Shown one piece after another: positions 32,167-40,698 of a DNA stretch of 64,000 nt. This DNA comes from Streptomyces sp. F001 (lineage in GTDB: Bacteria > Actinomycetota > Actinomycetes > Streptomycetales > Streptomycetaceae). The translations under genes and the position numbers were made by a program. Below the pieces are notes generated by a model that saw nothing but the letters and a program-made list of their open reading frames with translations, did not search any database and was not told the DNA's origin. Location of the stretch: assembly GCF_004187715.1 (NCBI RefSeq), contig NZ_QZWF01000006.1:62001-126000 (forward strand), in the 5' to 3' direction. How positions within the stretch are numbered: the first letter of the stretch is position 1; each line of letters begins with the position of its first letter.

Positions 32167-33114
32167 ATGCGGACCAGCGACGAGATCTATCACCGGGTCC
32201 TCTGGGATCCGCGGTTCGACCCGGCCCGTTTCGTGCTGGGGATCAGCCGGCGCGGGGACGCCCCCGAGCGCATCCCGCTGCCCTCCTTCGTGCCCGGGGG
32301 CGACATCCCGTGGCACCGGGTGGTGTTCATCGAGGCGGACGGTGAGGTGGTCTGGGACCGGGCCACGGGTGTGGACTGCATCGGCACGTCGGACGCCGGC
32401 CGGGTGCGGGGTGATGCGCCCACCTCCGAGGGCTGGGACGTATCGCACCATTACGGTGTGGAAACCGACCCGAGCTCCGGCGGGAGCGAGCCCACTGACG
32501 TCCTCGACGTATCCCCGACGCCCCGCACTGCGGTGGCCTGGATCCCGCCTGCGGAGCTGTGGCCGCCGATCCAGGACATCCGTCGGGATCACGATCCGCA
32601 GATCCACCGCTGGCCGCCGCACGTCAATCTGCTCTTCGGCTTCGTGCCGGAGTCCGACTTCGAGCGGGCGGCCCCGCTGCTGGCCGCGGCGGCGGCCGAG
32701 ACGCCGGTCTTCACGGCCAGGCTGGACGGGGTGCGCACCTTCCGGCACCGGGCGTACTTCACCGTGTGGCTCGACCCGGCGGCGACCGGCGAGACCCCGT
32801 GGGCGGGTCTGTACCGCGCTCTGCAGCAGCGGTTCCCACGCTGTCGTGGGCGCGCCAAGGGCTTCACACCGCATCTGTCCCTGGGCCGGACCCGGGATGC
32901 GCAGCGGGTCGCCGCCGACTGTGCCGCCCGGCTCGACGCCATGACGGCGACGGTCTGGGAGCTCGTCCTGCTCTCGCGCAGGGGCGACGGGCCGATGCGG
33001 CCGCGGGCAACGGTCGCTCTCGGCACGGGCGAGGTCCGCTGGCTGCCCGACCCAGGCCCCGGTGCGCCGGGCGCGGAGGACACGGCCTGGCTCTCCGAGA
33101 TCATCGACAGGTGA
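32167..33114 (+). CDS. DUF504 RNA-repair domain protein fused to a 2H phosphoesterase (2'-5' RNA ligase-like)
   Basis: A 315-residue protein. The N-terminal ~65 residues (EIYHRVLWDPRFDPARFVLG ... IPWHRVVFIEADGEVVWDR) are DUF504, a small RNA-repair-associated domain. After a variable linker, residues ~135-290 form a 2H phosphoesterase with the two signatures HVNLLFGF and HLSLGR, as in RNA ligase/cyclic phosphodiesterase enzymes that act on 2',3'-cyclic or 2'-5' RNA ends. A role in healing cleaved RNA is likely by family. AGGAGG precedes the GTGATG start, and the ATG was chosen. It is convergent with the EF-G paralogue. Confidence 0.8.
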   Translation: MRTSDEIYHRVLWDPRFDPARFVLGISRRGDAPERIPLPSFVPGGDIPWHRVVFIEADGEVVWDRATGVDCIGTSDAGRVRGDAPTSEGWDVSHHYGVETDPSSGGSEPTDVLDVSPTPRTAVAWIPPAELWPPIQDIRRDHDPQIHRWPPHVNLLFGFVPESDFERAAPLLAAAAAETPVFTARLDGVRTFRHRAYFTVWLDPAATGETPWAGLYRALQQRFPRCRGRAKGFTPHLSLGRTRDAQRVAADCAARLDAMTATVWELVLLSRRGDGPMRPRATVALGTGEVRWLPDPGPGAPGAEDTAWLSEIIDR

Positions 33115-33120
33115 GGCAAA

Positions 33121-33165
33121 GGGCCGCCTGAGTGGCGGCCCCGCCCGCTTACGGGAGGGGCCGCC
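33121..33165. terminator. bidirectional terminator with overlapping hairpins
   Basis: GGGCCGCC-tgagt-GGCGGCCC (33121-33141) and an alternative longer pairing GGCGGCCCC/GGGGCCGCC (33134-33142 with 33157-33165) share an arm. It lies between the stops of the convergent RNA-repair-like and EF-G-like genes. Confidence 0.7.
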
Positions 33166-33172
33166 GTCGGCG

Positions 33173-35218
33173 CTAACGGGCCGACACCGTCACCGGTGCC
33201 GGCGCGTACCCCGTCGGCCGGGCCGTGAACGTGCCCCGCCCCTGGGTGCGGCTGCGCAACCGCGTCGCGTACCCGAAGAGTTCGGCCAGCGGCACGGTCG
33301 CGGTGACGACCGCCGAGCCCGACCGGGTGGCCGAGCCGGAGACCCGGCCGCGCCGGGCGGCGAGGTCACCGAGGACGCTGCCCACGGCGTCCTCGGGCAC
33401 CGTGACCGTGACCTCGACGACCGGTTCCAGCAGGGCCATCGTGCTCGCCCGCAGGGCGCCCTGCAGCGCGAACCGACCTGCCGTACGGAACGCCGTCTCG
33501 GACGAGTCCTTCACATGGGTCGCCCCGTCGGTGAGGGTGACGCGCAGCCCGGTCACCGGGTGTCCGTCGAGCGGCCCCTCGGCCAGGGCGTCCCGGCAGC
33601 CGGCCTCGACCGCCCGGACGTACTCCTGCGGCACCCGGCCGCCGACGACCGTCGAACGGAACTCGAAGCCGGTCTCCAGGGGTTCGACGTCCAGGACGAC
33701 CTGCGCGAACTGGCCCGCTCCGCCGTCCTGTTTGACATGCCGGTGCACGTGCCCGGACGTACCGCGCACGACTGTCTCCCGGTAGGTCACCTTCGGCCGT
33801 CCGACCTGCACGTCCAGCCCGTGGGCACGCCGGAGCTTCTCCACGGCGACCTCCAGGTGCAGTTCGCCCATGCCCGAGAGGACCGTCTGCCCGGTCTCGG
33901 GGTCGGTCCGCACGACCAGCGACGGATCCTCCTCGGCCAGCCGCGCCAGCGCCGTGGCCAGCCGGTCGGTGTCGGTGGAGCGTGCGGCCTCGACCGCCAC
34001 GGTGACGACCGGGTCGGCGACACTCGGCGGTTCCAGGACGAGCGGCGCGCCAGGGGCGCACAGGGTCGAGCCGGCGCGGGCGGACTTCAGCCCGACCACG
34101 GCGACGATGTCCCCGGCGACCGCCCGCTCCACCTGGGCGTGCCGGTCGGCCTGCACACGCAGGATCCGGCCGATCCGCTCACTGCGCCGCGCGCCCGCGT
34201 CCCACACGGTCTCTCCCTTCTCGATCGTCCCCGAGTACAGCCGCAGGTAGGTCAGCCGTCCCGTCGCTGTGGCGCTCACCTTGAACGCCAGTGCCGCGAG
34301 CGGTGCGTCCGGGTCGGCAGCCCGCTCCTGTTCCACCCCGTCGAGCGTGCCGCGCACCGGCGGTACGTCCAGCGGGGACGGCAAGTACGCCACGACCGCG
34401 TCGAGCAGCGGCTCGATGCCGCGGTTGCGGTACGCCGAACCGCACAGCACGACCACGCCGTCGCCGGTCCGGGTCAGGTCGCGCAGGGCGGAGGCAAGAG
34501 TCGCTGCCGTGAGCGTCTCCTGGTCGCAGAACTCCTCCAGCGCGGCGGGGTGCAGCTCGGCAACAGCTTCCTCCAGCAGCCGACGCCGCCGCACCGCCTC
34601 GTCCCGCAGCTCCTGCGGAACCGGCTCCTCCACGACCGCCTCGGCGCCGTCGGTCCACACCAGCGCCCGCATCCGTACCAGGTCCACCACGCCGGTGAAG
34701 CCGTCTTCCGCGCCGATGGGCACCTGCACGACCAGCGGCGCCGCATGGAGCCGCTCGCGGATCGAGGCGACGGCCGTGTCGAGGTCGGCCCCGGCGCGGT
34801 CCAGCTTGTTGACGAAGGCGATCCTCGGCACGCCGTGCCGGTCCGCCTGCCGCCACACGGACTCGCTCTGCGGCTCGACCCCGGCGACGGCGTCGAACAC
34901 CGCGACCGCCCCGTCGAGCACCCGCAGCGATCGCTCCACCTCGTCGGCGAAGTCGACGTGCCCGGGCGTGTCGATCAGGTTGATCCGGTGCCCGTCCCAG
35001 TCGCAGCTGACGGCGGCGGCGAAGATGGTGATGCCGCGGTCGCGCTCCTGCGGGTCGAAGTCGGTGACGGTCGTGCCGTCGTGGACCTCGCCGCGCCGGT
35101 GGGTGGTGCCGGTGGCGTAGAGGATCCGTTCCGTGACGGTGGTCTTGCCGGCGTCGACGTGGGCGAGGATGCCGAGGTTGCGGACGGTGGTCGGTCGACG
35201 ATTCAGTGCGGTACGCAC
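33173..35218 (-). CDS. elongation factor G paralogue / ribosomal-protection-type translational GTPase
   Basis: A 681-residue translational GTPase with complete G motifs: AHVDAGKTT (residues ~19-27), switch-I region RGITI, DTPGHVDF and NKLDRAG, followed by EF-G domains II-V (LSGMGELHLEVAVEKL in domain III; domain IV RETVVRGTSGHVHRHVKQDGGAGQFAQV). It resembles the second EF-G of Streptomyces and the TetM/OtrA ribosomal protection proteins more than housekeeping EF-G. It could remove bound drugs, rescue or recycle ribosomes, or act as EF-G2; which cannot be told without a tree. The GTG start at 35218 gives a short leader before NLGILAHVDAG. Confidence 0.88.
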   Translation of the reverse strand: MRTALNRRPTTVRNLGILAHVDAGKTTVTERILYATGTTHRRGEVHDGTTVTDFDPQERDRGITIFAAAVSCDWDGHRINLIDTPGHVDFADEVERSLRVLDGAVAVFDAVAGVEPQSESVWRQADRHGVPRIAFVNKLDRAGADLDTAVASIRERLHAAPLVVQVPIGAEDGFTGVVDLVRMRALVWTDGAEAVVEEPVPQELRDEAVRRRRLLEEAVAELHPAALEEFCDQETLTAATLASALRDLTRTGDGVVVLCGSAYRNRGIEPLLDAVVAYLPSPLDVPPVRGTLDGVEQERAADPDAPLAALAFKVSATATGRLTYLRLYSGTIEKGETVWDAGARRSERIGRILRVQADRHAQVERAVAGDIVAVVGLKSARAGSTLCAPGAPLVLEPPSVADPVVTVAVEAARSTDTDRLATALARLAEEDPSLVVRTDPETGQTVLSGMGELHLEVAVEKLRRAHGLDVQVGRPKVTYRETVVRGTSGHVHRHVKQDGGAGQFAQVVLDVEPLETGFEFRSTVVGGRVPQEYVRAVEAGCRDALAEGPLDGHPVTGLRVTLTDGATHVKDSSETAFRTAGRFALQGALRASTMALLEPVVEVTVTVPEDAVGSVLGDLAARRGRVSGSATRSGSAVVTATVPLAELFGYATRLRSRTQGRGTFTARPTGYAPAPVTVSAR

Positions 35219-35540
35219 GGCCCATGGCCTTTCGGGATGGTTCGGTGAAAGGGCAGCGCGATTCCCGGACGAACGGGCAGGCAGGCGCCAGGCGTTGGTG
35301 TTGCGCGTGGCTCAGTCGTTCGTCACGGGTGTCCGGTACCGGCCGCGCAGCGGGCACCGGGCGGCCGGAGACACGAGGATCACCTCGTAGCGGGAGCGGG
35401 GAACGACGACGGCGATGCGGTCACGCACGGCCCGGCTCCCCTCACTCGACTCGCTGTTCGGAACGTGGCGAGTGTAGGGAACCGGGTGGGCTCGGGGCAC
35501 CGGATTTTTTCGAGGTCTACCTCCGGAACCTTTTCGAGGT
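35219..35540. other. 322-bp intergenic region between two minus-strand genes
   Basis: No gene is supported. It must carry the EF-G paralogue's promoter, though no clear boxes were identified. Its left edge includes a 14-bp direct repeat (see 35507-35544). Confidence 0.5.
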
Positions 35541-35544
35541 CTAC
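35507..35544. repeat. 14-bp tandem direct repeat at a gene end
   Basis: TTTTCGAGGTCTAC occurs at 35507-35520 and again at 35531-35544, a 24-nt period. The second copy covers the stop codon of the nucleotidyltransferase gene. Read in the minus direction it would encode a repeated Val-Asp-Leu-Glu-Lys, so it may be a small local duplication. Confidence 0.6.
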
Positions 35545-36242
35545 GCCGGGACCGCATCCGGTGTGTAGAAGCGCGCCCGGACCCGCCGCAGCCACGCCTC
35601 CGCGGCCGATTCGTCGGGCTGTTCGGGCAGTACGCTGCGGGACTCGTCGAAGGCCGCCTCGAATCGGCGCAGCAGCGGCAGCGCGGCCGCGGGGTCGGCG
35701 GCGACCTGCTCACCGAAACGGTGGTAGCTCTCGGGGTCCTCGACCCGGATGGTCAACTGCCCAGTGGTGTAGAGCTCGTAGCCCTGTCGGCACAGTCGCT
35801 TGAGGTGGCGGGCGTGCTTCGCGGTGCGCTTGCGGGTGTCCGCGGAGAACGAACCGTCGCCGCGGCTCTGGAGCTTCCTGAACTGCTGTGTGGCGTAACC
35901 GAGATAGGCATCGCGGACCCGCCGGGCGCTCAGGAAGGACGCCCGGATGCCGATGAGCTCGTCGCCGAGCTCCGTCCGCACCTCGTACAACTCCTCCGGC
36001 AGCCAGACGAGTTCCATGACGGTCGGATTGCCGCCGAGCGCGAGCCGGCACCACTTGGCTGCCTCGTGCAGGGTGCGGTCGGGGGCCGTGGTGACGTGGG
36101 ACTCCTTCGGGCCGTGCAGGCCGTGCAGGGTCTCGGTGGGGGCGGCGAACAGGCCGAGCCGGTCCACGTCGGAGCCCTTGTGGGCCAGTCCGTAGGCGGT
36201 CGAGCCGACGACGCCGGACAGCAGGATGTTCGTCACGGTCAC
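35541..36242 (-). CDS. YcgL-family predicted nucleotidyltransferase
   Basis: A 233-residue protein with a Pol-beta-type minimal nucleotidyltransferase core at the N-terminus: GSTAYGLAHKGSDVDRLGLF supplies the Gly-Ser and D-x-D metal-binding pair (residues ~13-32). The rest follows the YcgL-type layout (KWCRLALGGNPTVMELVWLP; TRKRTAKHARHLKRLCRQGYELYTTGQL). Such proteins transfer a nucleotide to an unknown acceptor; no partner antitoxin/HEPN gene is adjacent. The GTG at 36242 is the first in-frame start. The gene is divergent from the GDPD gene. Confidence 0.8.
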   Translation of the reverse strand: MTVTNILLSGVVGSTAYGLAHKGSDVDRLGLFAAPTETLHGLHGPKESHVTTAPDRTLHEAAKWCRLALGGNPTVMELVWLPEELYEVRTELGDELIGIRASFLSARRVRDAYLGYATQQFRKLQSRGDGSFSADTRKRTAKHARHLKRLCRQGYELYTTGQLTIRVEDPESYHRFGEQVAADPAAALPLLRRFEAAFDESRSVLPEQPDESAAEAWLRRVRARFYTPDAVPA

Positions 36243-36462
36243 AGGTCCCCCCGGTGTTCATCGCGCGCCCTGGTGGTACTGGCGGCGGCGGACCGTCATG
36301 ATGCCGCGCTGCCCCGGCGATCGGCCTGCCATTTTCGGGCGACCGCCCGGTCACCCTCGGGTTCGTCGAGCGTTCACAGCTGCATCATGCCGAGGTCTTC
36401 AGCCGCGCCCGGCGTCGAACTAGCGTCCTGGGATCGCCCCAACCCCAACGAGTGAGGTTTCG

Positions 36463-37533
36463 ATGTCCGCAAGACATTTCCTCGCCGGCCTGGCTCTCGT
36501 GCCGGTGCTCGCCCTCCCCACGGCCGCTCATGCAACGACGACGGATGGCGCCGGCGTACTGCCTCAGAAGTCGCACTTCGACCTGCAGGCCCACCGCGGC
36601 GGCCTCGGCATGACGACCGAGAGCACCCTGGAAGGGTTCGGCAAGGCGCTGCGGCTGGGTGTCACCACCCTGGAACTGGACACCCAGGTCACCAAGGACC
36701 GGAAGGTCGTCGTCACCCACGACCGGCAGGTCAGCGCCCAGAAGTGCCGGGACACGGCACCGGTCGTGCCGGGCGACCCGATGTACCCGTACGTCGGCAA
36801 GTACATCAAGGACCTGACGCTGGCGCAGATCCGCACCATGGACTGCGGCTACCAGCAGCTGCCCGGCTACCCCGAGCAGGAGCAGATCAAGGGCGCCCGC
36901 ATGGTCGAGCTCCGGGACGTCCTGGACCTCGTCAAGAGCTACCAGGCCAGGCAGGTCACCCTCAACATCGAGACGAAGGTCGAAGCGGGAGCGCCCGAGC
37001 AGACCGCGCCGCGGGAGCTGTTCGTGCGCCGCGTGTTCGAGGAGATCCGCGCCTCGGGCCTCGAGCGCCAGGTCACCATCCAGTCCTTCGACTGGGGTGC
37101 GCTGAAGGAGATGCACAGGCTCGCGCCGCGGTGGCCGCTGGTGGCGCTGACCAACTACGACTTCCTCCAGGTCGGCAAGCCCGGCGCCTCCCCCTGGCTC
37201 GGCGGGATCGACGCCGACGACTACGACGGCGACTTCGTCAGGGCGGCCGCGGCCGTCCCCGGCGTCAAGGCGCTCTCCCCCAACTACGGCTTCCCGCAGA
37301 ACGGCAAGATCGGCGACCCCGGCTTCCGCTTCTACCCCGACCGCACGATGATCACCGAGGCCCACGCGCGGGGCCTGAAGGTCGTCCCGTGGACCTGCGA
37401 CGACCCGGCCACGGTGGAGGCGCTCATGGACATGGGGGTCGACGGCATCATCACGAACCATCCGGACCGTGTCCGGCAGATCATGGCCGACCGCGGGATA
37501 CGGCTGCCGAAGGCGTACTTCCCGCGCCACTGA
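36463..37533 (+). CDS. secreted glycerophosphodiester phosphodiesterase
   Basis: A 356-residue GDPD with a Sec signal peptide (MSARHFLAGLALVPVLALPTAAHA). The TIM-barrel catalytic residues are visible: AHRGG ... TTESTLEGF near residue 43, LELDTQVTKDRKVVVTHD near 70-85, and the C-terminal VVPWTCDDPATVEALMDMGVDGIITNHPD. It hydrolyses glycerophosphodiesters outside the cell to glycerol-3-phosphate and an alcohol, typically for phosphate or lipid head-group scavenging. The ATG has GTGAGG upstream. No PHO box was identified. A long hairpin terminator follows at 37565. Confidence 0.92.
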   Translation: MSARHFLAGLALVPVLALPTAAHATTTDGAGVLPQKSHFDLQAHRGGLGMTTESTLEGFGKALRLGVTTLELDTQVTKDRKVVVTHDRQVSAQKCRDTAPVVPGDPMYPYVGKYIKDLTLAQIRTMDCGYQQLPGYPEQEQIKGARMVELRDVLDLVKSYQARQVTLNIETKVEAGAPEQTAPRELFVRRVFEEIRASGLERQVTIQSFDWGALKEMHRLAPRWPLVALTNYDFLQVGKPGASPWLGGIDADDYDGDFVRAAAAVPGVKALSPNYGFPQNGKIGDPGFRFYPDRTMITEAHARGLKVVPWTCDDPATVEALMDMGVDGIITNHPDRVRQIMADRGIRLPKAYFPRH

Positions 37534-37564
37534 AAGGCACGGCGAGGGCACGCGGACACGACAC

Positions 37565-37608
37565 ACGACTCGTGCGGGCCGAGCGAAGGCTCCGCCCGCA
37601 CGAGTCGT
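37565..37608 (+). terminator. strong hairpin terminator after GDPD gene
   Basis: ACGACTCGTGCGGGC (37565-37579) pairs perfectly with 37594-37608. Inside, GAGC/GCTC pairs again around a GAAG tetraloop after one C-C mismatch. It starts 32 nt after the GDPD stop. Confidence 0.8.
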
Positions 37609-37770
37609 CCTGGGCGGGCGGGCCGGAGCTCGCCCGGTGGCCGGTCCCGATCGGCGCGGCAGTGCGCCTCGCCTCGGGCAGCACGGCGTAGGTGTGCCGA
37701 CGTCCCGTGCCGCGCCGCGGGGGATGCGACGCTTGCCGCGGGCCGGAGTCGGGCGACAGAGTCCCCCAGG

Positions 37771-38607
37771 TCAGCCGTGCGAGGTCGTCTCCCTGACCCA
37801 GGGCAGCGCGAACCGCTCCAACAGCACCAGAGCGAAGTAGAGCAGGATGCTCATCAACCCGATCAGGATGATCGCGGCCCAGGCGGTGGCGGTGTCGCCG
37901 ACCCCGCCGGCCTGCACGATCAGATAGCCCAGCCCGGTCTCACCGGCCTGGAACTCGCCGATGACCGCGCCGATCGCGGCGAGCGGCATGGCCACCTTCA
38001 GCCCGACGAAGATCTGCGGCAGCGCGGCGGGCAGCCGTACCTTCCGGAACGCCTGCCAGCGCGAGGCGTCCAGCGAGCGCGCCAACTCGGCCAGGTCCGC
38101 CGGGGTCGACGTGAGGCCGGTCGCGGTGGACAGCACGATGGGGAAGAAGCAGAGCAGGAAGACCATGGTCAGGACCGGCTTCTGCCCCCAGCCGAGCGCC
38201 CCCACCAACAGCGGCCCGAGCGCGATCTTCGGAACCGCGTTGACGGCGACCAGCAGCGGCGTGAACATTCGCTCCAGTACCCGCGAGCCCGCCAGTGACA
38301 GTCCGATCAGAACTCCGCAGGCGCTGGAGAGAACGAACCCGACAACCGTCTCCACCGTGGTGTCGCCGGTGTGTTCCAGGAACTGGGCCGGGGCCGCGGT
38401 GAACGCCGAGAGCACGGCACCGGGCGGAGGGAGCACTGCCGGGTGGATCACCGCCAGCACCGACGTGAGAAGCCACCACACGCCGAGGGCGACCAGCAGC
38501 CCGGCCAAGGGCAGCAGCACTACGCCGATGCCCGTCCTGCGCTGTGGTCCGACTCGCGGCATGGGCACCGGCTCCGGGGCCTGCTGCGGCTTCGGGAGTC
38601 CGGTCAT
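37771..38607 (-). CDS. ABC transporter permease, SsuC/ThiX type
   Basis: A 278-residue inner-membrane permease with about six transmembrane helices. The cytoplasmic coupling (EAA) loop reads ELARSLDASRWQAFRKVRLPAALPQIFVGLK around residues 170-200. This is the permease class of sulfonate, nitrate, taurine and thiamine-precursor importers. It lies downstream of the binding-protein gene (26-nt gap) and opposite to the matching ATPase gene across a 253-bp divergent region. Because the binding protein has an in-frame stop, the transporter may be non-functional. The substrate is not evident. Confidence 0.88.
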   Translation of the reverse strand: MTGLPKPQQAPEPVPMPRVGPQRRTGIGVVLLPLAGLLVALGVWWLLTSVLAVIHPAVLPPPGAVLSAFTAAPAQFLEHTGDTTVETVVGFVLSSACGVLIGLSLAGSRVLERMFTPLLVAVNAVPKIALGPLLVGALGWGQKPVLTMVFLLCFFPIVLSTATGLTSTPADLAELARSLDASRWQAFRKVRLPAALPQIFVGLKVAMPLAAIGAVIGEFQAGETGLGYLIVQAGGVGDTATAWAAIILIGLMSILLYFALVLLERFALPWVRETTSHG

Positions 38608-38633
38608 CCCATCCTTCTCCCAGCGCGGCGTGA

Positions 38634-39659
38634 TCAGGCTTTCGGTACCAGGTCGAAGTCGATGATCTGATCAGGGGTCATTCCTTGCGACAGCGCGCCC
38701 GCGTCCTGCAGGATCGCGATGCTCTTCGCGACCCGCCCGGAGTCCAGCGTCCCGATCGCCGTGCCGGAACCGCCTGGCGTGACGTATGCGGCCATCAACT
38801 CCAACTCGGCGGCCGCGGCGGCCGGATTCGTGGCGTCCACGTTCCGCTTCAGGATCTCGGCGGCCTCCTTGGAGTTGGCGAGGCTGTACTCCAAGCCCTT
38901 GAGCAGGGCGGTGGTGAACCGCTTCACCATCTCCGGCTCCTGCTCGGCGATCTTCTTCGACGTGATCAGCACGTTCCCGTAGAGATCGGGCATCACGTCG
39001 CTGTACGGCAGCAGGACCGCCTTCTTCTTGGTCACCGCCTCGATGGTCGGCTTGCCCACCACGAACTGGCCGATGCCGTCCACCGAGCCGCCGGCGAGCG
39101 TGCCCATCAGGGTCTGTGCCTCGCCGTTGACCCAGGTCACCTTGCCGGCGTCCACTCCGGCCAGCCGGGCGTACGTCGGGAAGAGGTTGCGCACGACGGA
39201 GCCGGGCGTGTCGGCGAGCCGTTTGCCCTCGATGTCCTTCGGTGTGGCGATGCCGCTGCCCTAGGTGGTGGCGATGGCGGCCATGGTGCGCTGCTGGATG
39301 GCGGCCACCGCGACGAAGTCCTTCGCCTGGCCGCTGCCCATGTGCAGCAGACCTCCCGTCAGGTCGATCGGGCCGAACTGCGCCTGGCCACTCGCGACGG
39401 CCGGAATCACGCCGCCGGTACCCTGGCCCGGCTTGATCTCCACGTCGAAGCCGGCCTCTTCGAAGAAACCCTTGTCCTTCGCGACCCAGGCGTACGCGTC
39501 CCGGCCGAAGTTGCCGAACGACGTCAGGTAGGTCACCTTCTCCAGTGCCTTGTCGTCCGCACCGGCACCTGCGTCGGAATCCGAGCCGCCACACCCCGAC
39601 ACCAGCGCCAGCGCTGTGGCCAGCGCCACCGCGGCGACCGTACGGGCGAACCTGTTCAT
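38634..39659 (-). pseudogene. ABC substrate-binding lipoprotein (NMT1/SsuA type) with in-frame amber codon
   Basis: The 341-codon reading frame begins with a lipoprotein signal peptide (VAALATALALVSGCGGS region, lipobox near residue 22). It continues through NMT1/THI5-like sequence (VTYLTSFGNFGRDAYAWVAKDKGFFEEAGFDVEIKPG; IPAVASGQAQFG). It is interrupted by TAG at 39261-39263, after AAIATT. The same frame then resumes without any shift (GSGIATPKDIEGKRLADTPGSVVRNLF) to a normal end. A single substitution (for example GAG to TAG) explains it. It is a nonsense mutation, suppressed stop or sequencing error; the GTG at 39194 could restart only the C-terminal half, which would not be exported. Confidence 0.8.
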
Positions 39660-39796
39660 GCGCACAGTGTTGTCCTTTCCGACCGCCGGCCGCGCCGGCG
39701 GAGGGGCGTCGAGACAGAACGGCGTGACGGAACCGCCGAGGGCATGACACTCGGTGCGGGCAACAGCGTACGAGAGCCGGGTAGTTGTGAGCCAGG

Positions 39797-39893
39797 TGTG
39801 GGGAATCACCGACAGGACGACAGGTACCGCTGAGCGGCCTGCTCCGGGTAACCTGACCGGGCGTTACGAACCGGCCGGCATGGCGATCGCCAG
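39797..39893 (+). promoter_or_regulatory. possible degenerate TPP-riboswitch-like leader
   Basis: Upstream of the ATPase gene the sequence shows, in order, a GGGG tract, GCTGAG (39829-39834), AACCTGA (39850-39856), CCGG, then ACCGGC followed by a purine-rich end. This recalls the conserved blocks of THI-box leaders (GGGG-GCTGAGA-AACCTGATC-GG-CC-GCG-AGGGA). Several key bases differ (no T between TGA and CCGG; the AGGGA end reads ATGGCGA). It may be a decayed riboswitch or chance. Confidence 0.25.
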
Positions 39894-39912
39894 TGGATGG
39901 GGAGACCGCCGG

Positions 39913-40698
39913 ATGATCAGACTCACCGGTGTGTCCCGGAGCTTCACCAGCCGGTCCGGTTCGACGGTGGCGCTCCAGGACATCGGCCTTCACATTGCCG
40001 AGGGTGAGTTCGTGGCGGTGGTGGGCCGGTCCGGGTGCGGCAAGTCCACACTGCTCCGGCTGATCGCCGGGCTGCTGCCGGTCACCGAGGGCGAGATCAC
40101 CATCGACGGCGAGCGAGTCACCGGAGCCCGGCGGGATGTCGCCATGCTGTTCCAGCGGCCGGCCCTGCTGCCCTGGCGGTCCGTCCTCGACAACGTCATG
40201 CTGCCCGTGGAGGTCTTCGGCTGGAACAAGGCCGAGCACCGCGACCGGGCGTACCGGCTGCTGGAGACGGCCGGACTGAGCGGCTTCGAGAAGCACCGGC
40301 CGCACGAGCTCTCCGGCGGTATGCAGCAACGCGTCGCACTGTGCCGGTCGCTGATGGGTGAACCCCGGGTGCTGCTCATGGACGAGCCGTTCTCCGCACT
40401 CGACGCGCTGACCCGCGCGGACCTCGCAGTGGAGCTGCAGCGCATCCACATCGAGAACTCGGCCACAGTCGTCTTTGTCACCCACTCGACGGACGAGGCC
40501 GTGCTGCTCGCCGACCGGGTGGTGGTGCTCAGCCCGCGCCCGGGCCGGATCCACAAGATCGTCGACATCGCCATTCCCCGGCCGCGGAAGCTGGGCCGAA
40601 CTGCGCACCTCGGCGAAGTGGCCCGGTACAGCGCCGATCTGCACGAGCTGCTGATGGAACGGGACGTGTTCACGTCGGCCGAAACGGAGGGACGATGA
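39913..40698 (+). CDS. ABC transporter ATP-binding protein, SsuB/ThiZ type
   Basis: A 261-residue ATPase with Walker A GRSGCGKST (residues ~38-46), Q-loop LFQRPALLPW, signature LSGGMQQRVALCRS, Walker B LLMDEPFSALD and switch His VFVTHSTDEA. It is the energising subunit for the permease and binding protein transcribed on the opposite strand. The start at 39913 gives the canonical MIRLTGVSRSF; an in-frame ATG at 39880 is an alternative. It overlaps the flavin oxidoreductase start by 4 nt, linking import with oxidation of the imported compound, as in ssu/tau-like or pyrimidine systems. Confidence 0.92.
   Translation: MIRLTGVSRSFTSRSGSTVALQDIGLHIAEGEFVAVVGRSGCGKSTLLRLIAGLLPVTEGEITIDGERVTGARRDVAMLFQRPALLPWRSVLDNVMLPVEVFGWNKAEHRDRAYRLLETAGLSGFEKHRPHELSGGMQQRVALCRSLMGEPRVLLMDEPFSALDALTRADLAVELQRIHIENSATVVFVTHSTDEAVLLADRVVVLSPRPGRIHKIVDIAIPRPRKLGRTAHLGEVARYSADLHELLMERDVFTSAETEGR

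Noticed and set aside
32089..32874. Minus-strand open frame opposite the DUF504-2H gene
   Set aside because: The plus strand carries clear family signatures; this frame has none.
39261..39263. Programmed amber read-through in the binding-protein gene
   Set aside because: No stimulatory context or pyrrolysine-type setting is visible; a point mutation or error is simpler.
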